Shown here piece after piece: positions 53,401-64,000 of a DNA stretch of 64,000 nucleotides. Where the stretch lies: NCBI GenBank assembly GCA_018780645.1, contig JADMJJ010000005.1, forward strand, positions 248,001 through 312,000, given 5' to 3'. The notes under the pieces were generated by a model. That model ran no database searches, was not told the origin of the DNA, and saw only the letters and a program-made list of their open reading frames with translations. Within the stretch, counting starts at the first letter, position 1; every line of letters starts with the position of its first letter. The stretch comes from Burkholderiaceae bacterium. Lineage in GTDB: Bacteria > Pseudomonadota > Gammaproteobacteria > Burkholderiales > Burkholderiaceae_C. A program made the position numbers and the translations under genes.

Positions 53401-54963
53401 AAAGCCATGATTGGAGCTGGTTTTCACGGTGATGGTGCACTTGCCGCCCGAGTAGTCACCGCTGGCGCAGCGCGTCACGCTGGAGTTGCCCAGCGTCTTG
53501 ACCAAGGTGTAAGTCTTGTTGGTCCAGCCCATCGTCGGTGTACGCGTTGTCGTCGACGAGGTCGATGTGCTGACGTTGTTCTTCGGCGTGACGGTGGTGC
53601 GCTCCCAGCTGTCGGTCTTGGTCCATGTCTCCGTCGTGGTGGTGGTCACCGTGCCGCCGTCGAACATCGGCCGCAGCGTGGCGCCACCGTCCTGCTGACC
53701 CACCGTCGCCACACCGTCCAGCGCCAGAGGACCATAGGTTTCGGACTCCAGGCCGGTGTTCCAGTAGCCGTCGGTCGACAAGATGGTGAAGTTCTTCTGG
53801 CAGGAGTACTGCACCGGGTCATAGGTCTGGCCGCTGATCTTCTTGGCGTAGTAGCGCCCGACCTTGGACAGCGAGCCGCGCAACGGCGTGCTGCCGCTGG
53901 GGTTGGTGGCCATCAGCTTGGTGTAGAAGCTTTCCTTCTGCTTGGCGGCGAAGTCGCGGACGTCCAGGTGCTTGCTGCCCTCGGTCACGCCCTTCTCGCC
54001 GATGGTGGTGAAGCCGATGCGGAACTTGTCGTCCATGTCCTTGAACGCGCGGCTCACGCTCGTCTTCATCAGCAGCATGCGGGTGCGGTAGTAGGCATTC
54101 CAGTTGGCATAGCGCTGCGCCTCGGTGGAGCTCGGCGTGACAATCTGCGCTGTGAATACCGCATTGCCCGGCGCGACGCCGAGGTCGCTGTTGCACTCCT
54201 TGTAAAAGGTCGAGGTGGTGGTCAGCTTGTTGGCCGGGTACTGGAAGTCCAGCGCCTTCTGGCTGCCGCTGTAGGTGTAGTAGACCTGATTGGCCGGTGC
54301 GCCTTCGGCCACGACCGGATCGGCCAGGCTGCCCGAGCCCACCGCCATGGCCACGTTCAGCACCAGATTGCCCGTGCCGAAGTCCCAGCTGGTGACCTTG
54401 GCCACCATGTACTTGGATGGCGAGCTGCTCGAATACACGGTCACCACCTGGCCCACGAAGAACCAGCTGGCGGCGCGGCTGCCGGACGTGACCTTGACCG
54501 TCAGTGCACCGCTGCTCACGATGGACACTGCCGCCACCGTGGTCGGGTAGTCGGTCTCATTGACCGGATCGCCGGCCGTCAGAAAGTCCAGGCTGCCGGC
54601 GGCCTGCTCGGTGCCATCGGCATTCATCGGCGGCGCATAGGGGGCGTCGGCGGCCACGGGATTGAACGCCAGGCCATTGCATTGGCTGGTGCGCTTGCCG
54701 TACTCCGCAGAGCCGTTCTGATCCGGCCGGAGCTGGAAATTGTTGGCACTGTCCGGCATGTAGTCCCAGGCCATGCTGCCCGAGTCGTCGAGCACGAACA
54801 TAATGTTGGGCTTGACCTTGGTCGTCGCGGTCGTGAACAGCGGTGCCGAGGCGATGTCGGTCGTGCCGGCCAGCGACGCGGTGCCCAGCCCCAGCGCCAG
54901 TGTGCTGGCCAGCAGGCCACGCAGTGTCGGCAGGAACGCGGAGCGTGTCTCAGAAGGCTTCAT
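50425..54963 (-). CDS. pilY1: PilY1-like pilus tip adhesin with large Thr-rich insert
   Basis: 1512-residue secreted protein. A signal peptide is followed by a von Willebrand A domain with MIDAS motif DDSGSM (59-64), and the C-terminal 500 residues form the PilY1 beta-propeller (NSSPVYVGVPG; TLYVGANDGMLHAINAATGQE; YALDITDPLNPVALWEF). Between about residues 438 and 752 is an insert dominated by Thr, Ser and Val strings, absent from typical PilY1 proteins. Start ATG 54963 is chosen because the signal peptide begins there; the frame is open upstream but overlaps pilX. PilY1 caps the pilus, with roles in adhesion, surface sensing and retraction control in Pseudomonas and Neisseria. It is preceded by pilX in the same operon. 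Confidence 0.92.
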   Translation of the reverse strand: MKPSETRSAFLPTLRGLLASTLALGLGTASLAGTTDIASAPLFTTATTKVKPNIMFVLDDSGSMAWDYMPDSANNFQLRPDQNGSAEYGKRTSQCNGLAFNPVAADAPYAPPMNADGTEQAAGSLDFLTAGDPVNETDYPTTVAAVSIVSSGALTVKVTSGSRAASWFFVGQVVTVYSSSSPSKYMVAKVTSWDFGTGNLVLNVAMAVGSGSLADPVVAEGAPANQVYYTYSGSQKALDFQYPANKLTTTSTFYKECNSDLGVAPGNAVFTAQIVTPSSTEAQRYANWNAYYRTRMLLMKTSVSRAFKDMDDKFRIGFTTIGEKGVTEGSKHLDVRDFAAKQKESFYTKLMATNPSGSTPLRGSLSKVGRYYAKKISGQTYDPVQYSCQKNFTILSTDGYWNTGLESETYGPLALDGVATVGQQDGGATLRPMFDGGTVTTTTTETWTKTDSWERTTVTPKNNVSTSTSSTTTRTPTMGWTNKTYTLVKTLGNSSVTRCASGDYSGGKCTITVKTSSNHGFVTGNTVTIRGVGTPYDGTFTITRKDSNEYYYTLTGLLARPNSPSSTGVTDPSNSGCPAGQGKQVETVTTYDDVEVLKRTTKTTTTTPVSISTLVERLTTTTPMTRKIIVVNGVQSSDTTTAGATSSPVVTPVSGPTVTPVSGEPVVTNVPTDVKTIEQTTPIVTTSTSGCVSSKTDDKLSSGSPTTSGSTSPATTPVTTGPTLTNGTDIVTTTAPASTDGTKTSNTTTSTSGANSDTLADVAMYYYQSDLRTDALDNCIGALGTSVCENNVTALGKDNARWQHMSTFTLSLGMNGTLQFDVNYDTDPKTDFLAITQGSKNWPAPGDDAGAVNIDDLWHAAVNGRGRYFSAVDPASLISSLKAALNTISAATGASSAAATSTLQPVEGDNGVYIAQFRSSEWTGDLRAYEINTKTGVIPTSTIDAQGNRVDLHKWSAAAQITPSTRGTIRYFKKGSGNAGTLREFTYTNLTADGLNGLFDNVCSKPATAQLSQCSGLSDAAKAVVNSGANMVDFLRGQTHTEYRTRNQVLGDIVNSSPVYVGVPGFAYTENGYGTFKSSQKDRLPTLYVGANDGMLHAINAATGQERWAYIPSMVMPNMYKLGDQYYESKHQYFVDATSTAGDIYTADGSWKTILVGGLNAGGRGYYALDITDPLNPVALWEFTNDDLGLSYGNPIITKRKDGTWVVAFTSGYNNVSPGDGGGHLFVLNAETGALLKKVSTGAGAADTPSGLGRLNGWVEFDTENLTKRFYAGDLLGNVWRFDIDDLIEPKSSALKLAELLVEGVPQSITVAPQLAEVEFHGARFPVVYVGTGRYLGKTDVTTTGKQSIYAIKDSLGATGLGDVRAGDTLVPQTVTATSVRKVIAGNPVDWSSKNGWYVDLVTAGERVNVDMQLAFNILTVAGNVPGTTATDCTEASSGTSWIYQLNVATGKGDAEFLSTMVAGLSTVQMSNGTGLTIITKTDASQPGSKAIEPALLGAGAARRSSWRELVD

Positions 54964-55033
54964 GGATTTCTCGCAATCGGGACGTTTGGCACAGGTTTCT
55001 CGGCTCTGCCGGCACGGGGCCGGCCGGCAAGCG

Positions 55034-55714
55034 TCAGAAGTGCACCAGGGTTTCGGCGTAAGCCACGGTGCCACGCACACCCACGGTGCGCGTCACGATG
55101 CGGTAATAGGTACCGGCTGTCTTGTCTGAAAAGTGTTTGGCCGCGCTGTAGCTGATGCTGCCGCGCTGCGACGAAGTCGTCGTGGAAGCGGTGACCGGTT
55201 GGGCACAGTCCTTCAGCGGCGGGTTAGAACCCGGCACGATTTCGCATAGGCGCGTGATCACATAGCGCGAGACATTGCCGCCGCCGACATTGATCGCCGC
55301 TGCCGCCTTCAGGCACACGGTGGGCCTGTCATTCCTGCCTGGCACGGCACATTCGCTGTTGTCCCAGTCGACCAGCACCAGCGAGGCAGCGGCGGTCGCC
55401 ACGGTACGGCCGGTCGGGTCGAGTGCCGCACGGGAGGTCTGGTAGTAGCCCAGGGCCTGGTTGTCGGCATCCAGGGTCGGGCCGACGTTGGCCTGCAACC
55501 AGGCGATGGCTCTCTCGGTGGCCACCGAACCGGCCGCCAGCGCATCCTGCTTGAAGCCGAGGTTGCCCAGCACCAGGGCGCCGGTATCGACGGTGCGCAC
55601 CAGGGCCACCGCGCCCAGCGTAAGCACCACCACCGCAATCAGCGAGAACAGCATCGAGACGCCGCGCTGCAGGCGCATCGCACCGATCGATGCCAGTCGT
55701 TGTACGCGCTTCAT
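55034..55714 (-). CDS. pilX: minor pilin PilX-like
   Basis: 226-residue prepilin-like protein. After a basic leader ending QRG (residue 18) comes VSMLFSLIAVVVLTLGAVAL, a pilin-type hydrophobic helix. No Glu is at mature position 5, as is typical of PilX/GspK-like minor pilins that start the pilus tip. It starts 4 nt inside the end of pilW (ATGA overlap). Confidence 0.88.
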   Translation of the reverse strand: MKRVQRLASIGAMRLQRGVSMLFSLIAVVVLTLGAVALVRTVDTGALVLGNLGFKQDALAAGSVATERAIAWLQANVGPTLDADNQALGYYQTSRAALDPTGRTVATAAASLVLVDWDNSECAVPGRNDRPTVCLKAAAAINVGGGNVSRYVITRLCEIVPGSNPPLKDCAQPVTASTTTSSQRGSISYSAAKHFSDKTAGTYYRIVTRTVGVRGTVAYAETLVHF

Positions 55715-56868
55715 GATCCGCTCTCCGAGGCCGGGGGGGGAGGTGGCACGGCGGTCTTGAAGTCACTGCGCCAGACCTGGTTGCGCAAGGGCACCAGCAC
55801 ATCGAAGACCTTGTAGCGGTAGTGCTTCCAGTCGTCGGCGCCGTTGACCGTCAGGCTCAGGCACTTGCTGCTGCCGCAGGCCGCGGCGCCGGCCACCGCG
55901 GCAAAGTTGCCGACGTCCCAAAGCGGTTGGGCCTGCGTCACCTCGTCCTTCTCGTACTGGGCGCTGCGCGCCACGATGGCCACGCGCACCGCCCGCACCT
56001 GCAGCCACTCGGCGTTGTTGGCCGGCGTCGTGGTGTCGAAGGTGTCGACGACGTCGTCACCGTCGGTGTCTTTGCCGTACAGCGCCTGCAGGTTGATGAT
56101 GTTGGACTGCAGATCCTGGGTCACATTGGTGCGGGTGCTCAGATCGAACTGTGTCTGGCGCAGCTTGTTGTCGGCCGTCACGCCAAAGCTCAGATCGCTC
56201 ATCGTGCCGAGATTGATCAGGAAAGCCCCGTCGGCCGAGGCTGCATCGGGAAACTGGTTGCTGTTCCAGGTCGCTGAGTCGGTGCGGGTCACCTGACCGG
56301 TATCGGTAGCCGTTGCCTGGAAGATCTGGCAGGCCTGGTCGGGTCCGTAAACCAGAGCCAGCAGGTCGCCGGTGGCCATGCCCACGGCAGACTTCACCAC
56401 CATGCGGGTGCGCTGGTCGCCGGGACCCGCCGGGTTGTAGAAGGGCGCGCTCAGGCTGACCGGCAGCGAGAACCCCGGCGTCGCCGCCGCGAGGATGCGC
56501 AGGGTGTCAGGGGCGCCTCCGGCGCCCTGGGTGATCAGCACCGGCGCCAGCGTCGGCGGCAGGCCTGCCACGTTGACACCGGCATACTGGGCGGACAGGA
56601 CGCAACCCGACACCTGGCCATCGGTGGCCAGGCCGTAGCCGGCCATCTTCAGCTGGCGCTGCACGGCATAGATCGCCAGCCCGCCGTTAATCTGGGCATC
56701 GGAGCCGGAACTGGCACTGCGCTTGTTGCCCTCGGAGTAGACCAGCACGCTGGCGATCACCAGCGTGGACAGCAGGCCGATGGTGACACCCACCATCAAC
56801 TCGACCAGGGTGAATCCGCCTTGGCGGGCAGCGCCGGGACGGCGGCGGGCCTGTGAGAGTAGCTTCAT
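55711..56868 (-). CDS. pilW: minor pilin PilW-like
   Basis: 385-residue minor pilin. The type III signal is RQGG then FTLVELMVGVTIGLL (cleavage after G18, Glu at mature position 5). The large globular domain contains several Cys, and the C-terminus is a Pro run near the stop. ATGA overlaps join it to pilV upstream and pilX downstream. Confidence 0.92.
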   Translation of the reverse strand: MKLLSQARRRPGAARQGGFTLVELMVGVTIGLLSTLVIASVLVYSEGNKRSASSGSDAQINGGLAIYAVQRQLKMAGYGLATDGQVSGCVLSAQYAGVNVAGLPPTLAPVLITQGAGGAPDTLRILAAATPGFSLPVSLSAPFYNPAGPGDQRTRMVVKSAVGMATGDLLALVYGPDQACQIFQATATDTGQVTRTDSATWNSNQFPDAASADGAFLINLGTMSDLSFGVTADNKLRQTQFDLSTRTNVTQDLQSNIINLQALYGKDTDGDDVVDTFDTTTPANNAEWLQVRAVRVAIVARSAQYEKDEVTQAQPLWDVGNFAAVAGAAACGSSKCLSLTVNGADDWKHYRYKVFDVLVPLRNQVWRSDFKTAVPPPPPASESGS

Positions 56869-57272
56869 TGCTGCCAGACCATCGAAGAGTTGTAGCGGTT
56901 GCGGTCCTGGTCACCCTGGATCCAGGTCAGGGTGACGTTGACCGTACCGGTGCCCGCATCGCCGACCAGCACGATCTCGGCCGAGGGCAGGGTCGCCTCG
57001 ACCTTGCGCTTCCAGTCGGCGCAGCGCACATAGCCGGCGCAACTTGCATCGCTGTACAGCGACAGGCGGGTGATGTGGTCGGTCTGCACCAGGGCAAACA
57101 GATCATTGGCCAGATAGGCCGCGTCGGCGCGTATCTTGGCCGTGGTCTGCGCGCGGGTCATCGAGGCCTGCAGCCCGACCAGACCGAGCACGCCGAAGGC
57201 GAAGATCAGCATGCCCACCAGGGCCTCGACCAGGGCGACGCCGTGCTGTCGCTGCTTGCCTGACATGTTCAT
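56865..57272 (-). CDS. pilV: minor pilin PilV-like
   Basis: 135-residue minor pilin starting at ATG 57272, which has GGGAG 8 nt upstream. The signal is KQRQHG then VALVEALVGMLIFAFGVLGL, cleaved after G11, with Glu at mature position 5. A much longer frame reaching 58067 overlaps fimT and pilE and is not used. Confidence 0.9.
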   Translation of the reverse strand: MNMSGKQRQHGVALVEALVGMLIFAFGVLGLVGLQASMTRAQTTAKIRADAAYLANDLFALVQTDHITRLSLYSDASCAGYVRCADWKRKVEATLPSAEIVLVGDAGTGTVNVTLTWIQGDQDRNRYNSSMVWQQ

Positions 57273-57298
57273 GCGCTGAGCTCCCATGTTCTGCCGCC

Positions 57299-57916
57299 TC
57301 ATAGCACCGGGCAGGCCCGGGGGTCGTCGGCGGCCACATCGCGGTCGCACATGCGCACGGCGCCGCCGGTCTCGACGACGACGCGCAGGCGCCTGCCATC
57401 GCCATTGCTGGCCACCACATCGACAACCTGTATCGTGCCGGCCTCGACGATCACCTGGCCCAGCCCATTGAAGCGCACCCGGGTCGCGGCCGCGTCGGTG
57501 GCGCTGAGTGCGGTAACCGTCAGGCGGTCGGCACCGGACACCGCGCCGGAGCTCTGCACCAGGCGAGGTCCGGCGGTCATCGAGGGTTCGGCGGCGCAGG
57601 CGCCGGCCGGTGTGGTCACGCTGACCACCCAGGTCGCTGCATTCGAAGCCAGATCGCAACCATTGCCAGGCACCTTGGAACTGGCGTCGGCCACCAGCCA
57701 GAAGCCGACGTTGCCATTCGTCTTCAGCGCCTCCATGCGCGCCCGCTCGATGCCGGCACGTATGCCCTCGGCCGCATTGCGCACCTTCAGCCCCTGGATC
57801 CAGCTGACTGCCTCGGGCATGGCCATGGCCAGCATGAACACCAGCACGGCCATCGCCACCACGGTCTCGATCAAGGAGAACCCGAGCTGGCGGCGCGGCG
57901 CGCGGTCGATCAGCAT
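57299..57916 (-). CDS. fimT: minor pilin FimT/GspH-like
   Basis: 205-residue GspH/FimT family minor pilin: leader RRQLG then [19 protein letters not shown] (cleavage after G12, Glu at mature position 5), followed by [15 protein letters not shown], a family hallmark. Start ATG 57916 overlaps the pilE stop by 7 nt. Confidence 0.9.
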   Translation of the reverse strand: MLIDRAPRRQLGFSLIETVVAMAVLVFMLAMAMPEAVSWIQGLKVRNAAEGIRAGIERARMEALKTNGNVGFWLVADASSKVPGNGCDLASNAATWVVSVTTPAGACAAEPSMTAGPRLVQSSGAVSGADRLTVTALSATDAAATRVRFNGLGQVIVEAGTIQVVDVVASNGDGRRLRVVVETGGAVRMCDRDVAADDPRACPVL

Positions 57917-58365
57917 TCGTCCCCCTTGACCAGCCAGCACAGCTTGGTGCTCGCATCGCCCTTGAACTTGGTCGTGGCCAGCACGCCGTTGTGGTTGACG
58001 GTGTATTCATGACCGATGGCCGCGCCCGCGGCACCGGTGGCCGTGACGGTGAAGCCCTGGCCGCCATTGCTCAGCACGCAGGCATAGCTGAAGTGCTTGC
58101 TGCCGGTACGCACGAAGTTGCCCCAGGACGTGCCCGAGCCACATGTGTCGGTGCCGTAGTTGCGGTTGTCCTGGAAGTACTGCTCCATCTTGACGCGATA
58201 GTCGGACAGCGCGCTGGTCCCCTCCGGGATCTGGCCGCGGCGCACATAGTCGTTGTAGGCCGGCAGGGCCACGGCCGCCAGGATGCCGATGATGGCCACG
58301 ACTATCATCAGCTCCACCAGGGTGAAGCCACGCTGCGGGGCGGCGGAGGAAGCGACGATGTTCAT
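57910..58365 (-). CDS. pilE: type IV pilin PilE/PilA-like
   Basis: 151-residue type IVa pilin: leader ending QRG, then [20 protein letters not shown] (cleavage after G13, Glu at mature position 5). The 110-residue globular part ends with a D-region Cys pair (CWLVKGDEC). It could be the major pilin or a PilE-type minor pilin; its place at the head of the minor-pilin operon favours the latter. Start ATG 58365. Confidence 0.9.
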   Translation of the reverse strand: MNIVASSAAPQRGFTLVELMIVVAIIGILAAVALPAYNDYVRRGQIPEGTSALSDYRVKMEQYFQDNRNYGTDTCGSGTSWGNFVRTGSKHFSYACVLSNGGQGFTVTATGAAGAAIGHEYTVNHNGVLATTKFKGDASTKLCWLVKGDEC

Positions 58366-58674
58366 GTGCAGAGGACCTTGTTCTTGATGACCGGTGGGCG
58401 CTTTGCGCGGCAGGGCCGGCACGGCACGCCCTTCTTGTTTGGGCTTGACGTCATTTTCGGCAGCAAGCGCCCGGGCTGATGTGCGAAATTGCGCAGTATT
58501 CGGTCCTCTATCGACAAGCGGCACGGTGGCTGCGATCAGCGGGCAAGCCCTGGTAACTGCCTGCAACCGTTCGGCGAGCCGCATGCAGGGGCGATCTCTT
58601 CAATCTAGGCCAAAAGCGGACGGAAACGAAAAAGCCGCCCGGAGGGGCGGCTTTGGCGACCGGTCGAGCTACAG
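58366..58674. other. intergenic region upstream of pilE
   Basis: 309 nt between pilE and gltD. It holds the gltD terminator at 58631-58654 and must contain the pilin operon promoter. I searched for a sigma-54 TGGCAC/TTGC pair on the minus strand and found none convincing. No gene is apparent. Confidence 0.55.
58631..58654 (-). terminator. Rho-independent terminator of gltBD
   Basis: Perfect 10-bp stem (AAAGCCGCCC with GGGCGGCTTT, loop GGAG) followed on the minus strand by TTTTTCGTTT. It lies 20 nt downstream of the gltD stop. Confidence 0.9.
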
Positions 58675-60141
<1,467 letters not shown>

Positions 60142-60174
60142 GTGCTTGCTCGTCTTGGATGGGTGGATAGTGAC

Positions 60175-64000
<3,826 letters not shown>

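Noticed and set aside
56865-58067. Extended 400-codon version of pilV
   Set aside because: It runs through fimT and the end of pilE in another frame; the pilin leader and a good ribosome-binding site place the start at 57272.
58366-58630. Sigma-54 promoter for pilE
   Set aside because: No TGGCAC-N5-TTGC match on the minus strand that I could support.

Overview
The window is about 64 kb of uniformly GC-rich chromosomal DNA from a betaproteobacterium. Gene content and order (pilB-pilC-pilD-coaE-zapD-yacG, mlaF-E-D-A-C-B, the tal-pgi / zwf-hexR divergon, the minor-pilin operon and gltB-gltD) fit the order Burkholderiales, probably the Roseateles/Pelomonas/Rubrivivax-like group. That placement is an inference from gene content and codon style; no rRNA gene is present. 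I see no tRNA, rRNA, CRISPR array, insertion sequence or prophage.

Layout. (1) 1-9260: a glucan-utilisation island with a GH16 lipoprotein glucanase (cut by the window edge), a sugar-binding protein, a tryptophan-halogenase-like flavoprotein, a TonB-dependent receptor, a GH30 glycosidase and glucokinase. Two identical 14-bp palindromes of LacI-family type sit before the receptor gene and between the GH30 and glucokinase genes, so the island is probably one regulon. (2) 9250-34520: a 25-kb accessory locus that I cannot match to a described system. It holds a TagF-like protein, one polypeptide that joins the TssB and TssC sheath proteins, a FecR-like periplasmic protein, a haem-binding HAMP membrane sensor, two eukaryotic-type Ser/Thr kinases, a pentameric ligand-gated channel homologue, four large mostly helical proteins (two of them paralogues), a protein with a PI3/PI4-kinase fold, and an Ala/Ser/Leu-rich repeat protein. 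The other type VI secretion parts (Hcp, VgrG, ClpV, TssJLM, baseplate) are absent here. (3) 34811-40493: type IV pilus motor, platform and prepilin peptidase, with coaE, zapD and yacG. (4) 40503-45703: pgi and tal diverging from zwf and a HexR-type regulator, with a HexR-like operator between. (5) 45711-49629: the complete Mla phospholipid transport operon. (6) 49760-58365: minor pilins, a very large PilY1 and a TonB-C-like protein. (7) 58675-64000: gltD and the 3' part of gltB.

How the parts fit. Regions 1 and 4 are carbon metabolism: glucans are bound and cut to glucose, phosphorylated, then passed to the Entner-Doudoroff/pentose-phosphate entry step. Regions 3 and 6 together supply most of a type IV pilus. 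Region 2 is the notable part: kinases and a redox or ligand sensor adjacent to a sheath fusion suggest a phosphorylation-controlled, sheath-based assembly with large dedicated partner proteins, one resembling a lipid kinase. This is inference from gene neighbourhood and motifs.
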